DNA of 64,000 nucleotides from Dioscorea cayenensis subsp. rotundata (lineage: Eukaryota; Streptophyta; Magnoliopsida; Dioscoreales; Dioscoreaceae), in assembly GCF_009730915.1 (NCBI RefSeq), contig NC_052483.1:6882001-6946000 (forward strand), in the 5' to 3' direction. A program made the position numbers and the translations under genes. Under the pieces are notes generated by a model. The model saw nothing but the letters and a program-made list of their open reading frames with translations, was not told the origin of the DNA and did no database searches. Positions 23,133-41,500 of the stretch are shown in pieces (positions within the stretch are counted from its first letter, which is position 1; each line of letters opens with the position of its first letter).

Positions 23133-25067
23133 TGGTCTCGCTATTTACTAATTTCATCTCTATTCTTTTAATTGAGTAAATCAAGTCCTTCTACAAAACA
23201 ACCATTATTTTTTTCATCACATTCTACTGGACGGTGGCTTCCAAATATTAACATTTGAAAAATATTAAAATTATATAAAATATATCTAAAAATATTTAAA
23301 AACTATAAAACAATTATTTTAAAATATTAAAAATTTATTAAAATTATTACTACAATATAAAATGCCACAACTTTTTCAGCTACACTATTATATATCAATG
23401 CAACAACCTCTTTTTCCAACTCCATAGGCCTATTATATCTTAAATTTTTGAAGTATTTTATATTTTGGGATTTCTCAAGTCACAAATTAAAAAGCAAAAA
23501 GCTCCTCATATGTTATGAGTAGTGAACCAGTAAATGTGTTCTCATCAAGATACTCAACTCACAGAGAAACAAAACAAAACAATAAAAGGCATGCAGAGAG
23601 AAAAAAAGGGGCACAAAGACAAAGATTAGATCCCAAATGAAGCATCCGGAGAGTGAGTTCTTTGTCTTTGCTTTTCTTAATCAAGTTTTCTTTCATATGC
23701 AATCGTTTATTTATTTATTTTATTTTTAAATTTTAGCTTCATTGCTCTGTGCAGTGAGTTATCATTTAACATGCATTTGCTAAACTCTAAAACTTTCAAA
23801 CTTACATATATTTGTCTTTCTCAATTTTCCTTTCCATTCTCATCATCAAGCAAGCTCTCTATACTTTTTTTTTAAAATCTGATTTTAGATATTCTTTGAC
23901 ACATTCAAGTTATAAAATGATAATAATAATAATAATAATGCTATATTATTATTATTATTATGTGGGTAGCTGTTTGATACCTCCACCTTTTCCAATAAAA
24001 TAAAATAAAATAAAAACAAAAAGTTTGATACCACATGCTATAAATTTGGTTCTTCAAAATTTAAACATAAGTAGCTAAACCCAACTAAGTCAATTTAACA
24101 ACAAAACTTGACTTAAGACTATGTTTTAGCTGGTAATTGTTAGCTTAGGGCTTGATGCCCTAGTACTCCCTAGAATTTTTAAGCTTACCACAAGCTGTGA
24201 AGCATTAGTTTGTTTCAACATTTTAAATATCCGCGAGAATCTTTTTCACCAAATTACCTTGAGTTTCCAATAAATATGTTGAAAAACTTTACATGTATTT
24301 CTTTTAATCATTGGTGAATTATTGACCATAAAAGCCACAAAAGAAAGTTCTTCCTTGGCACTATGGAAATCGATGATTAACAATAGCTTGAGGTGTTTGA
24401 ATTCGAATCCCAATCCTATGGAATCCCAATATCCCCTGCAATCAGAACGCTTTAGACTTCTTTCTTGTTTTCCTCTATAACATCGTTGAAACATCACAAA
24501 ACTATAAAGAGAATGAGCAAAATTAGAGATCAGAAGTTTTTTTTTTATTAGAGCAACCAGCGATGTTAGTTAAGAGTAGATAGTTGCAAAGATGCACCAA
24601 TTATGGTAGTTGATGGAACCTCCGGAGTTAAATCCTCATACTCATACAACTCTAGAGAGGAGAAAAAGAGTGCCTTCACACTAGACCTCCCACAAGAGAC
24701 CCATTGCTTTGCAAGTTGAGAGTACTCAAACCTCGAGACCTCTCAATCACAAAAACAAGGTAGGGTACAACTTTTCTATGCCCCGCTTTTCCTTAGAAAA
24801 TTTGTGTAAGAAAAATTTTGTGATGACAAAAATTATCACTTACCTTTTATTTCAAGTTCATTCAAAATTGAACTCTTTCCAAGAAGAGAAACATATTCAG
24901 CTTAACAAATTCTCGAACCATACATACAATGAGAGATTCTTTAAAATGATCAAATTCGAGAGAGACAACTTGATGTTTGCAAATATACTAGTACCTATAT
25001 CAATCAAGATTAATATGTGTTAATAAAATCGATAATTGAAGTGAATAATATTGAAAATGTATTTCAC
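23133..25067. other. AT-rich intergenic region
   Basis: No gene seen. Holds an AAT/ATT microsatellite pair at about 23918-23960 (an inverted pair able to form a hairpin) and, at about 24790-25035, a second copy of the dispersed repeat found at 15710-15965. Confidence 0.5.
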
Positions 25068-25202
25068 TAAGGGCTCGTTTGGTGGACATGTTAGGATATG
25101 GAAGAATTTGATATGAGGATTGGAGTAGGAAAAGATATGGGCATGATAAGCTCATATCCTATTATATGTTTAATCTTGTCGGATAAACCGTTAGATAGCA
25201 TT

Positions 25203-26202
25203 NNNNNNNNNNNNNNNNNNNNNNNNNNNNNNNNNNNNNNNNNNNNNNNNNNNNNNNNNNNNNNNNNNNNNNNNNNNNNNNNNNNNNNNNNNNNNNNNNN
25301 NNNNNNNNNNNNNNNNNNNNNNNNNNNNNNNNNNNNNNNNNNNNNNNNNNNNNNNNNNNNNNNNNNNNNNNNNNNNNNNNNNNNNNNNNNNNNNNNNNNN
25401 NNNNNNNNNNNNNNNNNNNNNNNNNNNNNNNNNNNNNNNNNNNNNNNNNNNNNNNNNNNNNNNNNNNNNNNNNNNNNNNNNNNNNNNNNNNNNNNNNNNN
25501 NNNNNNNNNNNNNNNNNNNNNNNNNNNNNNNNNNNNNNNNNNNNNNNNNNNNNNNNNNNNNNNNNNNNNNNNNNNNNNNNNNNNNNNNNNNNNNNNNNNN
25601 NNNNNNNNNNNNNNNNNNNNNNNNNNNNNNNNNNNNNNNNNNNNNNNNNNNNNNNNNNNNNNNNNNNNNNNNNNNNNNNNNNNNNNNNNNNNNNNNNNNN
25701 NNNNNNNNNNNNNNNNNNNNNNNNNNNNNNNNNNNNNNNNNNNNNNNNNNNNNNNNNNNNNNNNNNNNNNNNNNNNNNNNNNNNNNNNNNNNNNNNNNNN
25801 NNNNNNNNNNNNNNNNNNNNNNNNNNNNNNNNNNNNNNNNNNNNNNNNNNNNNNNNNNNNNNNNNNNNNNNNNNNNNNNNNNNNNNNNNNNNNNNNNNNN
25901 NNNNNNNNNNNNNNNNNNNNNNNNNNNNNNNNNNNNNNNNNNNNNNNNNNNNNNNNNNNNNNNNNNNNNNNNNNNNNNNNNNNNNNNNNNNNNNNNNNNN
26001 NNNNNNNNNNNNNNNNNNNNNNNNNNNNNNNNNNNNNNNNNNNNNNNNNNNNNNNNNNNNNNNNNNNNNNNNNNNNNNNNNNNNNNNNNNNNNNNNNNNN
26101 NNNNNNNNNNNNNNNNNNNNNNNNNNNNNNNNNNNNNNNNNNNNNNNNNNNNNNNNNNNNNNNNNNNNNNNNNNNNNNNNNNNNNNNNNNNNNNNNNNNN
26201 NN
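25203..26202. other. Assembly gap of exactly 1000 N
   Basis: A run of exactly 1000 unknown bases separates normal AT-rich sequence from the start of the GC-rich array. The round size suggests a placeholder, so the true length of the missing array or flank is unknown. Confidence 0.98.
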
Positions 26203-33989
<7,787 letters not shown>

Positions 33990-34145
33990 CCTACCTGCGG
34001 GCCTGGGCCTAAAGCCTACTGAGCCCTGAGCCTGAGCCCTGCACAAACCCTGCCTGACCCTAGGCCTACCGCCGACCCTGACCCTAGCAGCCTAAAGCCT
34101 GAAACCCTAGCCTAGGCCCAAGCCTAAACCTAAAGCCTAGCCAAA
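33990..34145. repeat. Degenerate edge of the array with telomere-like heptamers
   Basis: Over about 155 bases the units turn from CCTGGG to mixed 6-7 bp words such as CCTAAAG, CCCTGAG, CCTGAG, CCCTAGG, CCTGAAA, CCCTAG and CCTAAA. These are of CCCTRRR or CCTRRR form, where R is A or G. The plant telomere unit is CCCTAAA. The stretch ends where the transposase remnant begins. Confidence 0.75.
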
Positions 34146-34150
34146 CTAAA

Positions 34151-35338
34151 TCAATAATGGAACGGACAGGAGCTCAGTGTACTCGATAATATCCGCATAG
34201 GTAACTTTGTCAGCTCCATTATTGATTTCTTCAATTTCATCCGTGCCATTGTGTATCTGTATGAATTATGCAAGACACATGCAACAACTACTATATCAAT
34301 TTGAGAATCTAGTGGATGGAAGATTGCAACTTTAAGTATAGGAAATCTCATTTTCAAGACACCAATAATGTATTCAATATGATTACACAATGAAGCATGT
34401 CTCAAATTAAATAGTTCTTGGTAATTGCTTGATCTACATCCTGTCCGTTCTTACTTTTGTAAATGATAACGCACACCCACAGATATGGAGCAATAAAATT
34501 TGGAGTATTTGCATATCCTACATCCACTTAGTAATATTTAATGGGCGGCAAATGAAAGTCTTGGTTGATTGAATGCTGAAGTACTCTAGCATCAAAAGCA
34601 GAGCCTTCCCAACCAGCTCAAACATATACAAAACGTAGGTTAAAATCGCATGCGACCATAATGTTATGGGATAATGTTATCTATTTCTAGAAGGATTTTG
34701 CAATGCTAAAGACATAGTGATTGGAATATGTGTTCCATCAATAGCACCAATACAATCCTAAAATAAAAAACTCATTACATTTGTTAAGAAAATTGAAAAA
34801 ATGTAAATAATGAATAAAAAGACAGTATAAAGATTCTAACCTTGAAATATGACAGTCTACTATTCTAGATAACTGGTGATGTAGTTGTTGGTGGCAATTC
34901 TATAAATGTAGTAGCAAGAGTAGTAATAGCTTTAAGCACTTTATTAAAATAACGGCTAATTGTTTCTGCTAAATGTTGAAAATGTTATTGCACGTCACGA
35001 TTATTAGCGTTGTGCATAAGAGTGTGCACAAATATTGCTAGTTGATCCTCGATTGTAATTGTTTTCGAGTTGCGAAGAAAAGATCTTTCTCTTAAACAAT
35101 TAGTAAGTGCTTCAAATATACGAGGTTCCATACAAAATTCACTCTTACAACGTGCCTCATGACCTTCAAGAATTTCTTGCACATACGCAACACATGTTAA
35201 TATTGATGTATGATAAGGCCTAGTTTCTGAACTTACAAGAAATAGACTTGGTAAAATGCTGAGCATGAATTTGTCATCATCTCGATTAATCTTTCTCCAT
35301 TGATCCAAATCTATATTAAAACAAAGACTTGGAGACAT
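34151..35338 (-). pseudogene. Harbinger (DDE_Tnp_4-type) transposase, dead copy
   Basis: Read right to left. The N-terminal domain (35338-34985) has the D-Q-W-R-K-I-N-R and F-V-H-T-L-M-H-N-A-N-N-R blocks seen in plant Harbinger transposases, then an in-frame TAA at 34985-34987. The catalytic part follows in pieces: D-C-I-G-A-I-D-G-T-H-I near 34760 (first Asp), V-D-V-G-Y-A-N-T-P-N-F near 34520 (second Asp, just after an in-frame TAA), and C-N-H-I-E-Y-I-I-G-V-L-K in 34405-34151 (the Glu). Several stops and frame changes separate them. Active relatives cut and paste DNA at TTA sites with the help of a Myb-like partner; I find no partner gene. It is non-functional as written. Confidence 0.8.
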
Positions 35339-35607
35339 AAAAATTTGAGTTGAAAAGAGATAAATTTACATATTGCATAAAGAGTGTCAGCTTTAAATTG
35401 AGGGAAATTTTTAACGGCTAGTCTTTTTTAAAACTCTAACATCTAATTTCATTTTAAAACTTAAATTCTTATGAATAAATTTCTGTGCACATCCAAATAT
35501 CATTATGTACGAATTTTTCCTGTAGTAAATTCCACATGAATCATTTTTAAATCCTATGGAATAAAATTGCTATGGAAAAATTTACTATGCATCCAAACAG
35601 GCCCTAA

Positions 35608-37151
35608 GTGTTATAAAACCTAGAATTGTACTACTTACTGGTGGTGGAGCCAGATAATTTATAAAGGATAGATAATATACAAGAATAGTATTATTACCTA
35701 TAATGTAATATATATATATATATATATAATAATAATTAATAGTTAAATTAATATAAAAAATACAAATAAGGAAAAAAATAAGGAATTTTTATTAAAGAAT
35801 TTATACTTAAGAAATTATTGCAAACAACTAGAAATTAAAACTGATCATAGAGCTTAACCAGATGCTTTAATGTAGCTTGAAAAATGAAGAGAAAAAATTC
35901 TTGACTTTCAAGAGTTTAATTTTTCGATTAAAAAAAGAGTGAAGTGTCAAGGTGATTTTTTGTCTAATTGAACAAAATATTAGGAAAGTAGATGAAAAAT
36001 ATTGATATTGAAAAAGACAAAAAGTAGTTTTTGTTTATTTTTTCCTGAAGTTGTTAAAAAACACAAAAAAAAATATGGGTATTATAATATGGTCATTTAA
36101 AACTTTTAATACTTGTATAATGACCCACATGCTTCTTATAATTTTTTTTTTTAAAATTTTGCTTATTAGCCCCTAATTTTCTTATTTAATGAAGTGAGTT
36201 TGATAATTTTCCCAATATATATACACGGCGTATAATGTAAATATTTTTTAAAATTTTGTGGGGCTATTTGACCCCACAATTGTTTACTTAGCTATGCCCC
36301 TGACCATTACACTAATCAGTTATCAAACATGTGCGAGATATTACATTTGATAAGCGATATGTAAAGATTTGAACCCTCAAAACTTTTATCAAAGGGAATG
36401 AAATGGCCTATTGCAAGGGCAATCAAACATATTTTATTATAATAGTTTTCCAAAATGAGTTGTGTTTTTAAGAATTTTTATTTTTCAATGAAAAATAAAA
36501 AACTAAATAGAAAATTTACTTTTTTCAATAAAATATTCAACTAAAAATTTTGAAATTATATAACCAAGATGGAATTGTTAGAGACGTTAACAAATTATTA
36601 ACTCTCAACCTCAGAATTGAAAGGGATCTGAACGCTCAACTATTGATTTATAGAGAAATAAAATTGTCATTCTTTAATTACAAGAGTAGTATTTAGTTTA
36701 AGTTTTGATTTACTCAAATTAACCAGTGAGCTTTCAAGCAATTAAAGCCAAAATTTTAGCTATAGCAATGAAGTTAAATTTAGTTCAATAATATATATAG
36801 ATAGTATAAATAATTTCACTTGAAAATTTATTTTTATCATAATTCATTAATAATTTATAAAAAAAAGTAATTTTATTTTAACAAAATTTTAATTAAAAAG
36901 TTTTATTTAGACGGTGCCCATAGAGTTATTGAACCGATTAATCGTAAATTTTATTTTAATATAACAAACATTAGTATATATTAATGGGAAAAACAATAAT
37001 ATTTATTAAATTGGTATTATAAATTTATTAGTAAATAATACGATTATAAATACATTTTCAACAAAATAAAAATAAAAATCATCATGGATGCCAAACATGA
37101 CTATTTAATTTTTATGAATGTAACTTATAAATAAATATTTATGTGTTATAA
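35608..37151. other. AT-rich intergenic region
   Basis: No gene seen. GGTGGTGGAGCCAG near 35641 and, on the complement, GGTCAGGGGCATAGCTAAG near 36300 resemble worn terminal repeats of a roughly 0.65-kb non-autonomous element, but I could not confirm target duplications. Confidence 0.4.
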
Positions 37152-37486
37152 GAGCTTGTTTGGATTAGCTTTTGGAAAACCCAGAAATGTTTTTTATAAG
37201 TTAAGCATTTCTGGGTTCAAAAAAAATTGTTTGTATTGACTTTTCTGCAAAAGCAGAAGTTGTAAAAAAAGCTGAAAAAGACAATTTTTTTCATAAGCTA
37301 GTCATGACCAGCTTCTGAAAAAAAAACTGTTTTTTAGCTTATTTTTACATCTACTAAAAAGCTGATACAAACACAAAATATAAAAAAGTGCTTAACTTAC
37401 TCTGGAGAAACACTTTTTTCCATAAGCACTTCTACTAAACTGAAAAAAAAACACTTTTTTGATAAACTAATCCAAAGAAGGCCTAA
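37152..37486. mobile_element. Foldback MITE with internal hairpin
   Basis: Left end GCTTGTTTGGATTAGCTT and the complement of the right end, GCCTTCTTTGGATTAGTTT, form imperfect terminal inverted repeats about 335 bp apart. Inside lies a perfect 10-bp stem, CCCAGAAATG at 37180-37189 against CATTTCTGGG at 37206-37215. The rest is rich in AAGCAGAAG / CTTCTGC-like inverted words. I could not determine the target duplication or superfamily. Confidence 0.55.
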
Positions 37487-37682
37487 CTATAAAAGAGATT
37501 CTTATTTGCATCTAGAAAGCCCCAGCCCTCTTTATCACGGCCTCCCTCTAAGTTCTCCGGCTTCCCACCCCTTCCCTCCCTTTGTATCTCTTGTCCAATC
37601 TCTGTCATCTGTAGGAACCGAGCTCGACCCGTCCTAGTGGTACTTGTTTTTTACACCACTTCCTTAGGTTGTGGCGTGCAAG

Positions 37683-37771
37683 TATTTAATAAATGAGAAA
37701 ATCGAGGATTATCTAATAAGACGGAACTATCCGAGGGCTTTTCCGCACTTCACTATCTATTTAGCCCATAC
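37683..37771 (+). repeat. Left copy of an 88/89-bp direct repeat
   Basis: Shares TATTTAATAAA, GAAAATCGAGGATTATCTAA and TAAGACGGAA with 38384-38471, with about eight differences including one base in length. It flanks a LINE 3' fragment. See the findings. Confidence 0.85.
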
Positions 37772-38383
37772 TGTTTGGTTGATTTGGAAAGAGAGATGCA
37801 ATCTTATCTTCAAGAACTAGAGACCACATCTAAACACCATTGTAGACAAAGCTTGGTCCTACTGCTCAAACATAGGGAGTTCTCTAAACCCAGAAATACT
37901 CATTTTATCATCATTGTCCATACTGATGCCTCCTAGATCATAACTTCTCATAAGTGTGGATTAGGATATGTTATCATCTCTAACTACAACAAAATCTTAA
38001 TTGCAGGAGCTTGTGGTAGTAGATCCGACTCGCCAATCTTGGCTGAGATGGAGGCCATCATTCAAGCTCTTAGCCTCTGTATCTCCAATGGATGGCATCC
38101 AAATAGACTTTTTTGCGACTATCCAAGAGTAACTCAAATGATTAATAACTTTAAAAAAACAGTTGTTTGGTGCTTTCAAGCGAAATTCCAACAATGCAAG
38201 ACTGTCTCAACCACTTCCTCCACCTCTCGTTCGAGCTTATTAACCTGCGACTCAAACACTCTTACAGACTCCCTAACTGCTTTCACCCATTATACCCTCA
38301 ACTTTTTCTCTTTTCATAAGGCCGTGCCTTTCATTTTAAGTTTTTTTTTTTAAAAACTTCAGCTTTTTGCAAATATATATATA
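37772..38383 (+). pseudogene. LINE ORF2 3' fragment with RNase H domain
   Basis: Begins with a W-L-I-W-K-E-R-C-N-L-I-F block typical of the end of the reverse-transcriptase zinc-binding region. An RNase H-like domain (RVT_3 type) follows: H-T-D-A-S near 37920 with a stop just after, C-G-L-G-Y-V-I, then S-P-I-L-A-E-M-E-A-I-I-Q-A-L and the C-D-Y block. It ends in a T-run/A-rich tail and a TA repeat before the second direct repeat. A stop in the first catalytic block and the missing upstream parts make it non-functional. Confidence 0.65.
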
Positions 38384-38471
38384 TATTTAATAAATAAGAA
38401 AATCGAGGATTATCTAATAAGACGGAATTATCCGAGGCTTTTCCGGACTTCACTACCTATTTGGCCCATAC
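38384..38471 (+). repeat. Right copy of the direct repeat, in the promoter of the CCDC137-like gene
   Basis: Second copy of the repeat at 37683-37771. It ends 75 bases before the start codon of the next gene and contains GGCCCA (38463-38468), the complement of the site II element TGGGCC common in plant ribosome-biogenesis promoters. The left copy has AGCCCA (TGGGCT) at the same place, which also fits TGGGCY. Confidence 0.75.
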
Positions 38472-38546
38472 GGATCCATAAATCGCAGCCGTCCATTGTT
38501 ATCCTTCTATCCTCCCTTGGAACGTCGGGAATCAAGAGTGTCGGCG

Positions 38547-41500
38547 ATGGGCGGCAAGGGACAGCGGCGGCGGGAGAAAAACTACCTGGCCGCGCACGGC
38601 GCCGCCAGCCGCCTTCCTCCTCCTCCCAACCCTAAGGAGCTCGAGGCCATTCCCTCCAAGCTCCGTAAGCTTATGCTGTTCAAGAACCCTCCTCCCTCCG
38701 GAGCCGGTGAGCTCCCTCTTATTTTTCCTTGTCATTTCAGTACTCGATCCATCTGCTTACTCTCTCGTCCCCCTCTCCGCTTCAGGTTCAAGTCCTGGGG
38801 ATGCCCCGCCGGAGAAGAGGAAGGCAATTGCTGCTGTTGACATGGTGAGGGCTCTCTCAGGTTTCATTATTTCTCAAGAAGCACTGTTAACTTGGCTTCT
38901 TTGGGTTACGGTGTTATCCGGAAATGAAAATGTGGTTGATTGAGGTTGCACTGATGTGAATTCAGTTTGGATCTGCTCCTTGGTTTAATCTGTATTGTTG
39001 ATTGAGCTATCTTGCTTTAATTTAATACGATTATGTCAGCCAATCATGAATTTGTGGGTTCAACATCAATGGGAACTGCTTAAAAAACTATAAATGGGGG
39101 TTTGTGATGTTGCCATGCAATACATATTCTTGATTTTTGAGAATAGCCTAAGATCGTTAAAAAAAAACCATATTGGTGACATCTTGCTTTGTTTATTTAG
39201 TTTAAAATAATACTTCAAATCTCTGGAGTAAATACGAGTTTCCTTCCAACTTGGTTGTTTGATTTTGTGTTCTTTTCCATTATTCATGTAATTAAGGCTT
39301 GAGCATTTTTGCCTTATGTAAACGAAGAATATGTTCAAATTCTAGACTTTAAGCAATAATGTGGCAAGTGGCAACTATAAGAAATACTTGTTAGTTAGGG
39401 ACTGGGGATTGCTTGTAATTCTACCATATTGTAAAGATATGGTGTTTAATTTTTGTGGCATCATCTTGCAACATGTTTAGTTTGTTGGATTATGATACTG
39501 AAAAATAAATACCTCTAATTTATTTGCAGAAATGGAAGAAAAAGGACTCGAAAACTATGGATGTTAAGGAACAAGCATCAAACCTACATATGAGTGACAA
39601 AGGTGCAACTACAGATGCGAGCTTGAATGAGAAATCAAAAAGGAAACGAAAGAGGAAGGCAGTGAGTGATCTTCGGTTTCTGAATGAAGTTGCCACTCCT
39701 TCAAAGAAAAAAGACCGGAAGAAAGAGTATGTATTCATTTATTTACTCATTATATATTGAGATTTATTTGCAATCAGGTATATTTATGATAATATAAATG
39801 CACACACACACACAACAAAAACAAAACAAAACTAAACTAAACTATATTTAAAATGTAAAGTTTTGCCTGAAGAGCTATTTGATTAGGATCTTCCATGGAT
39901 ATTGTCATTATTATTAAAAAGCTAAGAAAAGCAGTTCCATGGATCAATAAGTTAATTACGTCCATGACTACCATGATTTCTACTGTCTTATCTATAGATC
40001 AAAAACGGGAACTCTGCTTTTTTTTATTTTTATTTTTATTACTATTACTACTCATACTATTGTCAGTATTTATTTGTTTATTTTTTTAGACTCCCTTAAT
40101 TAACTTTTAATAACTTGATTCTTTAATTTCTTAGGACATGCTCAATTCTATTGAAAGATATGGTTTGAGAAGACCATGCTATTTTGTCATTCGATCAATA
40201 AAGCCATGTTCATTTGCCTCTTACGGCCCATTTCTTTTTCATAATTTGCCTTTCTTTGAAAAACTAAAAGGAAAAGATAAAAATGTGAATCGCCTAAAGT
40301 AAATTATTCACTGTCCTTTCTCTTTACAAAGAAGTTTTTTTCTTCCTGTTTTTGTTTAAAGGGCTGAAAAGCTATTGCATTAACAAGAGAAGAATAATTA
40401 CATGACCCAAAAAAACTCAGAATACAAATGGCAACCACGCAAGGAACAAACAAAAACAAAAGAAGAGACTTAAAAACTTAAACTTAAACTGCAGCCTATT
40501 TTCATAAGCCATCTAGGCAAGTCTAGACCCTTATGGAACGGTGAAATGATGGGGGATAACCTTCCATGTCTAGCCAGTCTATCATCAAGTAGAGTCCAAT
40601 CCCTGGGAATGATATCAATCTTATTACAGCCGACATCAAATTTAAGCTAGTGTTTAAGCTAGTGCAGTGAATGAATAAGCCTCCTGTTCCTCCACATTGT
40701 TTCATCACACAGTGTTGGTCAAACACCTATGACATCACCAGTCACCACTGAGTCTGTGAAAACTATGTTGACCTTAAGATTCTAATATTTGGCACATCTG
40801 AATCCAAGCTGCTGTCCGAGAAATTCTGCCTCTAGACAAGATTATGCCTCCAATTTGCCGCAGCCTGCAAGGAAAATATGCGAATTAGTGTCCACAATTG
40901 CAAAACCACCACCTCCTATACTGCCCTCTAGTCTCCATGACACTTCAATGAACAAACAGATAATTCAGGGTCCCAGTTCTGAAATGGTTTACAAAGAATT
41001 TTTGCATTTGAAGGTCATCCGCCTGAGAATATTCCAAGACATGCTCCACGGCGCTGGAGGCAATTCTCCAATAATTTGGATGAGTTCCTCTAAATAACAG
41101 GTTGCATGTGGCCTTGCACACAAACCAGATGGTAAGTGCTGCAATTGAAGAAGTAAATTTGGCTCTTATGGAGTGGAGACCCTCTAACCAGACTCCACTA
41201 TCCAGATTCCCCACTTCATGCAATTGAATGCCTGTGAGTCTCTGAACATTAAACCAAACCCAATTTGTTTTAAAACACTGACACAGTATGTTTAATAGCT
41301 TCCCTGTGAAACCCACAAAACACACATGCAGTGTCAGATCCTAGGCCCAGGGAATATAAATAGTCATAGTTTTGACCCTGTTATGCATGACCAGCCAAGT
41401 ATAAAATTTAGCTCTTGAAGCCACCCTTAGATTCCAAATGTTCCTCCAACCTTCCCAACAAAGATTAGACTTACCATTTTGGTTGTAGAAGGAGTAGATT

